Positions 44,564 through 53,192 of a DNA stretch of 64,000 nt are shown here, in pieces. The translations under genes and the position numbers were made by a program. The notes under the pieces were generated by a model, which was not told the origin of the DNA, ran no database searches, and saw nothing but the letters and a program-made list of their open reading frames with translations. Location: assembly GCF_023509525.1 (NCBI RefSeq), contig NZ_JAKNCJ010000002.1:186001-250000 (forward strand), given 5' to 3'. The DNA comes from Brachybacterium equifaecis (GTDB lineage Bacteria; Actinomycetota; Actinomycetes; Actinomycetales; Dermabacteraceae). Numbering within the stretch: the stretch's first letter is position 1; each line of letters starts with the position of its first letter.

Positions 44564-45307
44564 ATGTCAGCCCACCGTCTCCCCGCCACCCCGCCGCTGG
44601 ACCTCTCCGCCCTGGTGGAGCGGCGCCCGAGCGCCGAGGTGCAGGAGTTCCTGCGCGCGCTCGCCGGCCCCGGGGCCGAGGGTGAGAGCGCGGCCGACGT
44701 CATGCGGCGCCTGCAGCGCCAGGTGCGGGATTTCCTCCTGGAGTACAAGTTCGGCCTCGATGAGGTCGCCACGAAGGTCGGCATCCTGCGCGAGCAGTTC
44801 GACGCCACCGCCGCCATCTCCCCCATCGAGCACGTGAAGACCCGCGTGAAGTCCCCGGAGTCCCTGAGCCGCAAGGTGGCCGCCCGCGGGCTCCCCGGTG
44901 ATCTCGACCAGATCCGCGCGCAGGTGCGGGACATCGCCGGAGTGCGCATCACCTGCCCGTACGTCGCCGACGTGCGGCTGGTCGCCGCGGCCCTCGAGCG
45001 CCAGGGCGATCTCACTGTGCTCGAGGTCAAGGACTACATCGCCTCTCCCAAGCCCAACGGCTACCGCTCCCTGCACCTGATCGTCGAGGTGCCAGTGTTC
45101 CTCGCCGACCGCACCGTGCAGGTGCCGGTGGAGATCCAGATCCGCACGATCGCCATGGACTTCTGGGCGAGCGCCGAGCACGAGCTGCGCTACAAGTTCG
45201 ACGGCCGCGTGCCGGAGGAGCACTCCCGCATCATGGTCGAGATCGCCGAGACGGCCTGCGCGCTGGACGACCAGATGTCCGAGCTGCGGCGCGTGCTGCT
45301 GACCTGA
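44564..45307 (+). CDS. Small alarmone (p)ppGpp synthetase (GTP pyrophosphokinase family)
   Basis: Single-domain RelA/SpoT-type synthetase; 247 residues. Synthetase motifs are RVKSPESLSRKV, RDIAGVRITCPYVADV, IASPKPNGYRSLHLIVEVP and VPVEIQIRTIAMDFWASAEH. There is no HD hydrolase and no TGS/ACT region, so it should only make alarmone. AATACT ends 7 nt before ATG at 44564, predicting a leaderless mRNA. The gene is monocistronic by appearance. Confidence 0.92.
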   Translation: MSAHRLPATPPLDLSALVERRPSAEVQEFLRALAGPGAEGESAADVMRRLQRQVRDFLLEYKFGLDEVATKVGILREQFDATAAISPIEHVKTRVKSPESLSRKVAARGLPGDLDQIRAQVRDIAGVRITCPYVADVRLVAAALERQGDLTVLEVKDYIASPKPNGYRSLHLIVEVPVFLADRTVQVPVEIQIRTIAMDFWASAEHELRYKFDGRVPEEHSRIMVEIAETACALDDQMSELRRVLLT

Positions 45308-45408
45308 GCGGGGCGGCTCGTCCGCGCGCGGGGTGAGCATGCCGCACGGAGGGCCGACGGCCGCGCGCGCATCAGCGCGCTCCCACGCGCCGTCCGTAGA
45401 CTCCGGCC

Positions 45409-45957
45409 ATGCTGCGCGCCGTCCTCGCCATCGCCTCCATCGCCCTGACGATCTTCGCCCTGGCCGACTGCATCCAGAGCCGCGACGAGCAGGTGCGCGG
45501 GATCCCCAAGTGGGCCTGGATCATCCTCATCGTGCTCGTGCCCTGGATCGGGCCGATCACCTGGCTGCTGATCGGCAAGGATCGGGAGGCCGGCGCCGGG
45601 GGCTCGTACGACTCCCCCTACGGCGCGGCCGGGATGCGCCCCGGCCAGAGCGCTTCGGGAGGTCCGCTGCGCCGGGGCGGCCGCTCCGGCGGATCCGCCC
45701 GCTCGCGCCGACAGGGCCCGCTCGCGCCCGACGAGGACCCCGAGTTCCTGCGCAAGCTCGACGAGGACATCCGCCGCGAGCGCCGCGCGAAGGCAGCCCA
45801 GGAGGCAGCGGACTCGGCGGACACCGCCGACGGCGCGACCGGCGCCTCCGAGGATCCGGCCACGGGCGAGGACCTGCGGCCCGAGGTTCCGGGCGTCGGC
45901 GAGCACCCGCGGCCCGAGGACCCGGACGCCGCTCCCCCGTCGGCGCCCCGCGGCTGA
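45409..45957 (+). CDS. PLDc_N-type membrane protein with disordered tail
   Basis: 182 residues: two membrane helices at about 3-20 (RAVLAIASIALTIFALADC) and 36-56 (WAWIILIVLVPWIGPITWLL), the pattern of the phospholipase-D-nuclease N-terminal family without any nuclease domain. The remaining 120 residues are Gly/Arg then Glu/Asp/Pro rich and probably disordered. Function unknown. TAGACT ends 6 nt before ATG at 45409, so the message is predicted leaderless. Confidence 0.8.
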   Translation: MLRAVLAIASIALTIFALADCIQSRDEQVRGIPKWAWIILIVLVPWIGPITWLLIGKDREAGAGGSYDSPYGAAGMRPGQSASGGPLRRGGRSGGSARSRRQGPLAPDEDPEFLRKLDEDIRRERRAKAAQEAADSADTADGATGASEDPATGEDLRPEVPGVGEHPRPEDPDAAPPSAPRG

Positions 45958-46120
45958 ATCCCGCTCCCCCGGGGCCGCCCCGGCACTGACCAGCGGGCCA
46001 GCCGCTTCCCGGCGGGGCCTCGCGGCTGAGTCCCCGGCTCGGGCGCAGTCCCGGCCCACCTGATCCGAGCGCTCCGCCGGAACTCCGACTCCGCCAGACC
46101 TGCCCCGGTACGCTCCCCTC

Positions 46121-46927
46121 ATGACGGCCACCTCGCACACCATCCCCACCGATTCCGGCGACCTCCCGGGACTGCTCTGGCTGCCCGCGGATGCACCCGC
46201 GGCCCAGGAGAGCGGCGATCTGCCCGGGATCGTGGTCCTGCAGGAGATCTTCGGGCTGTCGGACTACGTGCAGCAGCGCTGCCAGGACCTCGCGGATCTC
46301 GGGTACGCCGTCCTCGCCCCGCAGCTCTTCGCGCGGCTGGAGCCTCCGGTCGTCGGAATCCTCGACCCGGAGACCAGCCCCGCTTCGGCCCCGGGAGACC
46401 TCACCGGGGAGGATGACGAGGCCTTCCAGGACTGGCTGCAGGACGGAATGGACCTCACCTCCCAGCTCCCCTGGGGCCGCGCGGAGGCCGATGCCCTCGC
46501 GGCCCTGGAGGCCCTGCGCGAGCTGGGGCAGGTCGATGCGGAGCGGGTCGCGCTGATGGGCTTCTGCTACGGCGGCGGTCTCGCCTTCTCAGCGGCCGTC
46601 CGCGCCGCGCGCGAGGGCCGGGCGCCCCGGGCGCTCGTCAGCTTCTACGGCTCGGCGCTGCCGGGGCTGCTGGAGCTCGCCCCCGAGGTCGAGGTGCCGA
46701 GCTTCCACGCCTTCGGCACCGCCGACGCATTCATCCCGCTGGAGCAGGTGGAGCAGATCCGCGAGGCCGTCACCGCCGGTGGGAAGCGCGAACAGGTGCG
46801 CTTCGAGCTCTACGAGGGAGCGGGTCACGCCTTCGACAACCCGCACCCCGGCCTCCACCACCCGGTCGCCTCGCGCGAGGCCTGGGCCGATGCGACCGCG
46901 TTCCTGCGGGAGACGCTCCGAGGCTGA
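46121..46927 (+). CDS. Dienelactone hydrolase family protein
   Basis: Alpha/beta hydrolase with a cysteine nucleophile; 268 residues. The nucleophile is near residue 148 in MGFCYGGGLAF, the acid is Asp in FGTADAFIP (about 203) and the base is His in EGAGHAFDNP (about 236). The N-terminal IVVLQEIFGLSDYVQQRCQD is typical of the family. There is an unusual acidic insertion at about 85-115. The substrate is uncertain; many such proteins are not true dienelactone hydrolases. A TACGCT box ends 6 nt before ATG at 46121 (leaderless). Downstream lies a repeat-rich convergent gap. Confidence 0.88.
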   Translation: MTATSHTIPTDSGDLPGLLWLPADAPAAQESGDLPGIVVLQEIFGLSDYVQQRCQDLADLGYAVLAPQLFARLEPPVVGILDPETSPASAPGDLTGEDDEAFQDWLQDGMDLTSQLPWGRAEADALAALEALRELGQVDAERVALMGFCYGGGLAFSAAVRAAREGRAPRALVSFYGSALPGLLELAPEVEVPSFHAFGTADAFIPLEQVEQIREAVTAGGKREQVRFELYEGAGHAFDNPHPGLHHPVASREAWADATAFLRETLRG

Positions 46928-46931
46928 GGCT

Positions 46932-47045
46932 GGCACCCGTCCCACGTGCCTCCCTCCCGCAGGGCACCCGTCCCACGTGCCTCGCGCGGCGGCGCCCGTC
47001 CCACGTGCCTCCCTCCCGCAGGGCGCCCGTCCCGCGTGCTGAACT
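46932..47045. repeat. Direct repeats, four units of 28-31 bp
   Basis: Units start at 46932, 46963, 46991 and 47022. Units 1-3 share GGCACCCGTCCCACGTGCCT or its GGCGCCC form; unit 4 has CCCGCGTG. Units 1 and 3 carry the same CCCTCCCGCAG tail. Each of the first three contains the palindrome CACGTG. Confidence 0.85.
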
Positions 47046-47070
47046 CTGGCGGCGGCTCCAGCAGAAAGCT

Positions 47071-47122
47071 CGGTGTGAGAGCCGGTGACGTGGACTGGTC
47101 CACGTGACCGGCCCTCACACCG
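47071..47122. repeat. 52-bp palindrome, TG centre
   Basis: Two 25-nt arms (outer end CGGTGTGAG, inner end ACGTGGAC) with two mismatches and a 2-nt TG spacer, in the convergent gap between the hydrolase and ccsB genes. It could act as a terminator, but the near-zero loop is unusual for one. Confidence 0.85.
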
Positions 47123-47249
47123 AGGACTTTGCCGGCCGGCTGGCCGGCGAGGCGCGCCTGGCCGACCGGGGCGCGCCGACCGGCCAGGCGCGTCTGGTTG
47201 GACCTGGCGCGCCAGGTTGGGCCAGGGGCGGAGGAGACTCGGCCTGAGA

Positions 47250-47295
47250 AGTCGGCGCACTCACGTTCCACTGGTGGAACGTGAGTGCGCCGACT
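47250..47295. repeat. 46-bp perfect palindrome, TG centre
   Basis: Two perfect 22-nt arms (outer AGTCGGCGCACTC, inner ACGTTCCAC) around TG. A third, more diffuse set of inverted GGCGCGCC/TGGCC motifs fills 47130-47225 between the two palindromes. No gene is credible anywhere in the 438-nt gap 46928-47365. Confidence 0.88.
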
Positions 47296-47365
47296 CAGTG
47301 GAAGGTGGGCAGCCGCGCCCGGGGTGCAGCCGGCGGGTGCCGACCAGCCGGACCTCCTCAGCGGC

Positions 47366-48499
47366 TCACAGCCCCGAGTAGGAGTGCAGCCCGTTGATCC
47401 AGAGGTTCACCACGGTGTAGTTGATGACCACGCACGCGAAGCCGGCGAGGGCGAACCAGGCGGCCTTGCTGCCGCGGAAGCCGCGGGTCGCGCGGGCGTG
47501 CAGGTAGCAGGCGTAGACGACCCAGATCACGAAGGTCCACACCTCTTTGGGGTCCCAGTTCCAGTAGCGGCCCCAGGCGTCGTTCGCCCAGACGGCGCCG
47601 AAGATCAGCGTGAACGTCCAGCACACGAAGGCGAGCGCGTGGATGCGGAAGCAGAGGGCCTCCAGCGCCGTGGCACCGGGGAGGCGGGAGAGCACCGCGC
47701 CCGCGCGGCCCCAGGCCTGGGGGCGGGTCTCGCCTGCAGCGTGCTGGGCGGCGAGGGTGCGCTCGTGGCGCGCCTGGACGAGCTGGAGCACGGCGATCAG
47801 CGCGCCGAGCCCCGAGAGGGCCGTGGCGATGATCGCGATGCCCACGTGGATCACGACCCAGTACGAGTTCTGAAGGCTGGGGGTGAGCTCGGCAGCCGGC
47901 AGGATCCAGGCCGTCTGCGCGATCAGCATCAGCACGAGCACCGGCAGGATCACGAACGTGCCGAGCAGGCGCAGGTCCTTCCGGCGGATCGCGAACAGCA
48001 GGAACACCACGACGATCATCGCGCTCGACGTCATCGAGAACTCGTACATGTTGCCCCACGGCACGCGCTGGGTCGCGATGCCGCGCAGCACCATCGCGCC
48101 TACGTGGAGCACCGCGCCGATCGCGGCCATCACGAAGCCGAAGCCGCGCGCGGTCAGAGCGCCCGCCGGGCGGGCATCTCCCTCGGCGCCGCGTCCGTCC
48201 GCGATCCCGTCGGCCGCAGGGCCGCTGTCGCGGCTCTCGAGCGCCGACGCGCGCTCGTCGTCGTCGGCCGCGAAGGAGCCGCCTCCCGCCCCGGCCTCCG
48301 CCCCGCCCCCGGCCCCGATCGCCGGAGCACCCGCGCCGACGGGCACGCGCGCTGCCTCGCGCGAGCGCAGGCGAGCGTCGCTGCGGCGCTGGGAGACCCC
48401 GGAGAGGTCGGCCCCGAAGCCGATCAGCGCGAGGACGTACAGCACGACCGTCAGGATGATCAGGAGGTTCGAGAACTCCGCGAGCTGCTGGTTGATCAC
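47366..48499 (-). CDS. ccsB: Cytochrome c biogenesis protein CcsB (heme handling)
   Basis: Membrane component of the system II cytochrome c synthase; 377 residues with about eight helices. The tryptophan-rich WWD heme motif is WGRYWNWDPKEVW near residue 310. Histidines flank it in VIHVGIAI and FRIHALAF, with VLHVGAM earlier. A Gly/Ala-rich cytoplasmic loop of about 70 residues lies after the first helix. The GTG start overlaps the resB stop (GTGA). It is last in a five-gene coupled operon. Confidence 0.95.
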   Translation of the reverse strand: MINQQLAEFSNLLIILTVVLYVLALIGFGADLSGVSQRRSDARLRSREAARVPVGAGAPAIGAGGGAEAGAGGGSFAADDDERASALESRDSGPAADGIADGRGAEGDARPAGALTARGFGFVMAAIGAVLHVGAMVLRGIATQRVPWGNMYEFSMTSSAMIVVVFLLFAIRRKDLRLLGTFVILPVLVLMLIAQTAWILPAAELTPSLQNSYWVVIHVGIAIIATALSGLGALIAVLQLVQARHERTLAAQHAAGETRPQAWGRAGAVLSRLPGATALEALCFRIHALAFVCWTFTLIFGAVWANDAWGRYWNWDPKEVWTFVIWVVYACYLHARATRGFRGSKAAWFALAGFACVVINYTVVNLWINGLHSYSGL

Positions 48500-50277
48500 T
48501 GGGTGGGTCCTTCACGAGTCGTGCCGGGAGCGGCGGGAGGAGCGGGATCTGCAGGGCGAGACGGCGTCGAGGGCACCTGCGCGGACGCCTCCGAGGGCGC
48601 TTCCGGCCGGGCGGTCGGCGGCGCGGCGGGCGGCGCGCCGAGCTTCTCGGCGAGAGCGCGCACATCGCCCTCGAGAGCATCATCGTCGCTGCGGGCGAGA
48701 CCTGCCACCTCCAGGACCGCGCCGCCGCCGGCCAGGGGCGTCGCGCGCACCCAGACCCGGCGCCGCGGGATGAACAGCGACAGGATGAGGCCGCCCGCGG
48801 CGGAGAGCGCCGAGATCAGCGTGAACACCTGGAACGGGTCGTGCTTGATGTCGAAGGCGGCGTAGCGGCGCACCCCGTCGAAGCTCACGGAGGAGCCGTC
48901 GGGCAGATCCGCCTGCTGGCCGGGGGCGAGGCGCAGCAGCGACTGCGTGCCGCTCGCGTCGGTGACGGGCGTCAGCGAGCTGACGTCGATCTGGTAGGCG
49001 TTCTGCGGGATCCCCTCGTCGAGTCCGAGGTCGCCGGTGTAGACGGTGAGCGCGAGCTGCGGGTCGATCAGGGCCGGGAACTGCGAGTGCGGGCCCTTCT
49101 CGTCGATCACGCCCGTCGGCAGGAAGAAGCCGACCACGGCCATCTGCTGCGGCTTCGCGTCGGGCGCCTTGAGGACGAGGGCGGAGGTGTAGCCCATGTC
49201 GCCCGAGGGGATCGTGATGATCGGGCCCTGCGCGACGACGTTCCCCTCGGGGTCGCGCACGGTGATCTCGGGGGCGTAGCCGTTGCCGAGCAGGAACATC
49301 GACTGGCCGCCGATGTGCAGGGGCTCGTTGACCCGGAGGGTCTGCGCGAAGGTGCCGGTCTCGGGGGAGGTGGCGGTGACGTCGGCCTCGAAGAGCAGGG
49401 GCTGGCCGAAGCGGTGCTCGTTGGGCGTCGTGTCGAACTCGGCGCGGAACTCGTCCAGGGTGAACTGGAACGGGGGCAGCTCCCCCGGCTTGTACCAGGC
49501 GCCCGACTCGAAGGAGTCGTACTGCGTCAGGGAGTTCGAGAACCCGGCGCCCTCGATGACCGTGATCTGCCCGCGGTACTGCGTGAGCCCGCCGCCGGCG
49601 ACGCCCACGAGCACCCCGAGCAGGGCGACGTGGAAGATCAGGTTGCCGGTCTCGCGCAGGTAGCCGCGCTCCGCCGTGACCGAGCGCGCGCCCGCCCCTT
49701 CCTCCAGGGCGTCGGTGCGGTACCTGCCGCGGCGCAGGGTGCGCCGGGCCTGCTCGGCGATCGCGTCGGCGTCGGCCGACGGCAGCTCGACGCGCGTGTA
49801 CCCGGTGAAGCGGGTGAGCCGCGCGGGGGTGCGCGGGGGGCGCGAGCGGATCTGGCGCAGGTGCACCAGCAGGCGCGGGATCACGCAGCCCACGAGCGAG
49901 ACGAACAGCAGCAGGTAGATCGCCGAGAACCACGGCGAGGAGAACACGTCGAACAGGCCGACGGCGTCCATGATCTCGGCGGTGCGGCCGTGCTCTGCGA
50001 TGTACGCCTCGGTGATCTGCGCGTTCACATTGCGCTGCGGGTACACCGAGCCGGGGATCGCGGCGATCGCGAGCAGCATCAGCAGCAGCAGGGCGGTCTG
50101 CATGCTCGTCAGCTGCCGCCACAGGAACAGCGCCATCCCCTTTGCGCCGAGCGCGGGCAGGGTCGCGGAGGAGCGCTGCGGGGCCTGGCGATCGTCGGCC
50201 GAGCTCAGGCTCTGAGAGCCGGTCTCGCCCCGCCCCTGCTCGCTGCGCCGGCTCTTGCGGGAGTCCTCTCGCGCCAT
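48496..50277 (-). CDS. resB: Cytochrome c biogenesis protein ResB
   Basis: Partner of CcsB in covalent heme attachment to apocytochromes; 593 residues. A basic cytoplasmic N-terminus precedes helices at about 60-80 (TALLLLMLLAIAAIPGSVYP), 118-138 and 213-233, then a large extracytoplasmic domain, a last helix near 525 and a Pro-rich tail. The PGSVYPQRNVN segment after helix 1 is a family hallmark. ATG at 50277 overlaps the ccdA stop (TGATG). Confidence 0.93.
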   Translation of the reverse strand: MAREDSRKSRRSEQGRGETGSQSLSSADDRQAPQRSSATLPALGAKGMALFLWRQLTSMQTALLLLMLLAIAAIPGSVYPQRNVNAQITEAYIAEHGRTAEIMDAVGLFDVFSSPWFSAIYLLLFVSLVGCVIPRLLVHLRQIRSRPPRTPARLTRFTGYTRVELPSADADAIAEQARRTLRRGRYRTDALEEGAGARSVTAERGYLRETGNLIFHVALLGVLVGVAGGGLTQYRGQITVIEGAGFSNSLTQYDSFESGAWYKPGELPPFQFTLDEFRAEFDTTPNEHRFGQPLLFEADVTATSPETGTFAQTLRVNEPLHIGGQSMFLLGNGYAPEITVRDPEGNVVAQGPIITIPSGDMGYTSALVLKAPDAKPQQMAVVGFFLPTGVIDEKGPHSQFPALIDPQLALTVYTGDLGLDEGIPQNAYQIDVSSLTPVTDASGTQSLLRLAPGQQADLPDGSSVSFDGVRRYAAFDIKHDPFQVFTLISALSAAGGLILSLFIPRRRVWVRATPLAGGGAVLEVAGLARSDDDALEGDVRALAEKLGAPPAAPPTARPEAPSEASAQVPSTPSRPADPAPPAAPGTTREGPTQ

Positions 50278-51137
50278 CACACCACCGTCTCGAACGTGCC
50301 GAGGCTCGACTGGATCTGCATCATCCAGGCGCTCCACTGGCCCGTCAGCAGCAGCACCCCGATCACGATCAGCAGGGCACCGCTGAGCACGGAGATCGTG
50401 CGGCGGTGCCGGGCGAGGAAGCGGCTCGCGCCCAGCGCCTTCTGGAACAGCAGCGCGAACAGGACGAACGGGATGCCCAGTCCGAGGGAGTAGGCGAGCG
50501 CGAGGATCGCGCCGCGCAGGGGCGAGGCGCCGTCGAGCGAGAGGGCGAGGACCGCGGCATACGTCGGCCCGATGCAGGGAGTCCAGGAGAACCCGAACAC
50601 CATGCCCATGAGCGGAGCGCCCCACAGTCCCGCGTCGGGGAGCGTGCGGATGCGCTTCTCGCCGCTGAGGCCCGGGATGACGCCGAGGAAGATCAGGCCC
50701 ATCGCGATCACGAGCGCCCCGGAGATGCGGTTCACCCACACGGCGTGGGCCTGCAGCAGATGGCCGAAGGCGCCGACGAACCCGCCGAGCACGACGAACA
50801 CCGCGGCGAGGCCCGCGACGAACAGCACCGCCCCGAGCGCCATGCGCCCGCTGCCGGCGACGCGGCGCGCGGTGGACAGCGCGGCCCGGTCGGCCTTCGC
50901 GCCGCCCTTGCCCTTCCCGCCGCCTCCGGCGAGGGGGCCGACGGCGCGCGTGGATGCGCCCTGCCCGTCCCCGCCCGCGAGGCCGGACACGTAGCCGAGG
51001 TATCCGGGCACGACGGGCAGCACGCAGGGCGAGACGAAGGCGACGATCCCCGCGGCGGCGGCCACGGCGATCGCGACCCACAGCGAGCCCGAGAGCACGG
51101 TGGCCGAGAAGATCTGCCCGATGTCCACGCCGTTCAC
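50277..51137 (-). CDS. ccdA: Thiol-disulfide transporter CcdA
   Basis: Moves reducing power across the membrane to the extracytoplasmic thioredoxin that reduces apocytochrome cysteines; 286 residues, six helices. The redox cysteines are in VSPCVLPVVPGYLGY near residue 38 and FSWTPCIGPTYAAVL near 178. A Gly/Lys-rich loop separates the halves. The GTG start at 51137 overlaps the tlpA stop (GTGA). Confidence 0.94.
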   Translation of the reverse strand: MNGVDIGQIFSATVLSGSLWVAIAVAAAAGIVAFVSPCVLPVVPGYLGYVSGLAGGDGQGASTRAVGPLAGGGGKGKGGAKADRAALSTARRVAGSGRMALGAVLFVAGLAAVFVVLGGFVGAFGHLLQAHAVWVNRISGALVIAMGLIFLGVIPGLSGEKRIRTLPDAGLWGAPLMGMVFGFSWTPCIGPTYAAVLALSLDGASPLRGAILALAYSLGLGIPFVLFALLFQKALGASRFLARHRRTISVLSGALLIVIGVLLLTGQWSAWMMQIQSSLGTFETVV

Positions 51138-51754
51138 TCCGCCAGGACCGTGTCGATCATGGCGCGCAGGATCGAGGGGTCGGCCGCGCCGGAGACGCGC
51201 GCCGCCACGCGGCCCTCGCGGTCGAGCACGAGGGTGGAGGGCACCGCGTTCGGCGCGACCTGCCCGCGCATCGCGTACATGATCTGCGCATCCGGATCCG
51301 GCAGCGACGGATAGGGGATGCCGTAGTTCTGCTCGAAGGCCTGGGCGGGGCCGGCCTCGTCGCGCACGTTGACGCCGATGAGCTGCACGCCCTCGTCGGC
51401 GTAGTCCTCGGCGATGGCCTTCAGGTCCGGAGCCTCCTTGCGGCAGGGCGCGCAGGCGGCGTACCAGACGTTCACCACGAGCACGTTCCCGCGGGCGTCC
51501 GCGGAGCTGAACTCGGTGCCGTCGTAGGTCGTGCCGGAGAAGTCGAGGGGCTCGGAGCGGTCGGCTGCGGGGATCTCGGTGGTGACGCCGTCGCCGGCCA
51601 CGAAGCCCGAGTCGTAGCGGTCCGAGGTGTCGGTGCCGCAGGCGGCGAGGGCGAGGGCCGCGGCGGTCGCGGCGCCGGCCCCGAGGAGCCCGCGGCGCGA
51701 GAAGGGGCTGTGCGAGAGAGGGCCGCGCGCGGCGGGCGGGAGCGCGGCCGTCAT
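51134..51754 (-). CDS. TlpA/ResA-type thiol-disulfide oxidoreductase lipoprotein
   Basis: Membrane-tethered thioredoxin-fold reductant for cytochrome c maturation; 206 residues. The N-terminus has SRRGLLGAG (Tat-like twin arginine) followed by a hydrophobic stretch and lipobox LAACG at about 36-40. The active site is CAPC in VWYAACAPCRKEAPD near 100. The cis-proline loop is NAVPSTLVLD. ATG at 51754 overlaps the stop of the upstream phosphatase gene (ATGA). It works with CcdA, ResB and CcsB encoded downstream. Confidence 0.93.
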   Translation of the reverse strand: MTAALPPAARGPLSHSPFSRRGLLGAGAATAAALALAACGTDTSDRYDSGFVAGDGVTTEIPAADRSEPLDFSGTTYDGTEFSSADARGNVLVVNVWYAACAPCRKEAPDLKAIAEDYADEGVQLIGVNVRDEAGPAQAFEQNYGIPYPSLPDPDAQIMYAMRGQVAPNAVPSTLVLDREGRVAARVSGAADPSILRAMIDTVLAE

Positions 51755-52398
51755 ACGAGCTTCCCGCCCGTCGCGTCGGTCGCCTCGGCATACAGGGCGG
51801 CGGCGGGCTCGGCATAGTCCAGGCCGACGATCCGGTCGCCGACGAACCGCAGGCTCGTCACCGAGCACAGCCGGCACTGGCGGCGGCGCGGGTCGTGCAC
51901 CAGCGGGCGGCCCTCGGCGGAGAGGCGCGTCAGCCAGATCGGGAGCTGGTGCAGCACGAGCACGGCCTCGCGGCCCTCGGCCTCGGCGCGCGCGTCGTGC
52001 ACGGCGCTGATCACGCGGGCGACCTGCTCGCGGTAGGGCTCGCCCCAGGAGGGGCGGAAGGGGTTCGCGAAGTAGCGCCAGTTGCGCGGATCGGTGAAGC
52101 GCGCGGAGCCGTGGCCCATGCGCTGGCCCTCGAAGTGGTTGCGGGACTCGATCAGGCGCTCGTCGGTGCTGATGGGGAGGTCATGGGCCGCGGCGATCGG
52201 GGCGGCGGTCTCCTCGGCGCGCAGCAGCGGCGAGCAGCGAACGAGCGCGATGTCGCGCGGGGCGAGGTGGTCTGCCGCGAGCTGCGCCATGGCGCGGCCG
52301 CGCTCGCTGAGGTGGTACCCCGGCAGGCGGCCGTAGAGGATCTTCTCGGGGTTCTGCACCTCGCCGTGGCGCACCAGGTGGACGATGGTGGAGCTCAT
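51751..52398 (-). CDS. Histidine phosphatase superfamily protein
   Basis: Phosphoglycerate-mutase-like phosphatase; 215 residues. The catalytic histidine is in HLVRHGEVQNP at residue 11, the second arginine is in VRCSPLLRAEETA, and the second histidine is in AVLVLHQLPIW. The substrate is not known; homologues open the actinobacterial cytochrome c maturation operon and are often called GpmB-like. ATG at 52398 has GGAGG upstream. It is the first gene of the coupled operon phosphatase-tlpA-ccdA-resB-ccsB. Confidence 0.88.
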   Translation of the reverse strand: MSSTIVHLVRHGEVQNPEKILYGRLPGYHLSERGRAMAQLAADHLAPRDIALVRCSPLLRAEETAAPIAAAHDLPISTDERLIESRNHFEGQRMGHGSARFTDPRNWRYFANPFRPSWGEPYREQVARVISAVHDARAEAEGREAVLVLHQLPIWLTRLSAEGRPLVHDPRRRQCRLCSVTSLRFVGDRIVGLDYAEPAAALYAEATDATGGKLV

Positions 52399-52463
52399 GG
52401 GTGCGAGACCTCCGCACGTCGAGGGCCGGTTCGAGGGCCGGATGAACCCCAGCAACCTACCAA

Positions 52464-53051
52464 TCAAACCTCCGAATGAGGCCCTGAGGTGCCGAGGGTC
52501 ACGGGGGCGTCCTCGGGCAGGGTCGCGCCGAGGATCCGGCCGAGCTCGAGGAGGTCCGCGGAGCCGATCACGTCCAGGAGCAGATCGCGCACGGACTGCA
52601 CGTGCACAGGTGCCGCGCGGCGCAGCAGATCGATGCCGGCCGCGGTGAGGACGGCCTCGCGCCCGCGGCCGTCGGCGCTGCAGCGCACGCGCTCGACGAT
52701 CCCTCGCTTCTCGAGGCGCGCGATCGTATGCGTGAGGCGGGAGCGGGAGTGGACGACCTGGTCGGCGAGCCCCGACATGCGGATGCGCCCGCCCTCGGAC
52801 TCCGACAGCCGCACGAGGATCTCGTACTCGTCGAGCGAGAGGTCGATCTCCGGGTCCTGCTCGAGCGCCGCGGAGACGTTCTCCATCAGGAAGTTCACGC
52901 CGAACAGGAAGCGGCGCCACGCCTGCTGCTCTGCGGGGGTGAGCCACTCGGTGGCGGGGGCGGCGGCCGGGGGCTCCGCGGCGACGGCGCCTGCCGTGGT
53001 CTCCGCCGCCTTCGGGGTGGCGGCGGCCTCCGCCTCGTCGGTCGTCTGCAT
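52464..53051 (-). CDS. MarR-family transcriptional regulator
   Basis: Winged-helix regulator, 195 residues. An Ala/Thr/Pro-rich N-terminal 35 residues precede the helical dimerisation part. The DNA-binding domain is at about 78-140: DEYEILVRLSESEGGRIRMS, then LADQVVHSRSRLTHTIARLEKRG and the wing VRCSADGRGREAVLT. ATG at 53051 is six nt after GAGGAG; a GTG three nt upstream is the alternative. It is divergent from yceI and may control it through the AT-rich site between them. Confidence 0.9.
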   Translation of the reverse strand: MQTTDEAEAAATPKAAETTAGAVAAEPPAAAPATEWLTPAEQQAWRRFLFGVNFLMENVSAALEQDPEIDLSLDEYEILVRLSESEGGRIRMSGLADQVVHSRSRLTHTIARLEKRGIVERVRCSADGRGREAVLTAAGIDLLRRAAPVHVQSVRDLLLDVIGSADLLELGRILGATLPEDAPVTLGTSGPHSEV

Positions 53052-53103
53052 CACATTCTCCTCTCGGGGCCGCAGGGGGCTTGCGACCAGCCTCCATCGT
53101 AGT

Positions 53104-53114
53104 TTAACTTTTAA
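53104..53114. promoter_or_regulatory. Candidate MarR operator between marR and yceI
   Basis: TTAACTTTTAA, two TTAA half-sites around a 3-nt centre, in an AT-rich patch that stands out sharply from its surroundings. It overlaps a likely -10 (TAAACT) of the regulator gene on the minus strand, so autoregulation is plausible. Confidence 0.45.
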
Positions 53115-53192
53115 TCACGAGGTTCGCACGACATGGTCCGCGACCCGAGGAACAGCCCCTGACCGGGCACGACGACACCTAGGAGACACATC

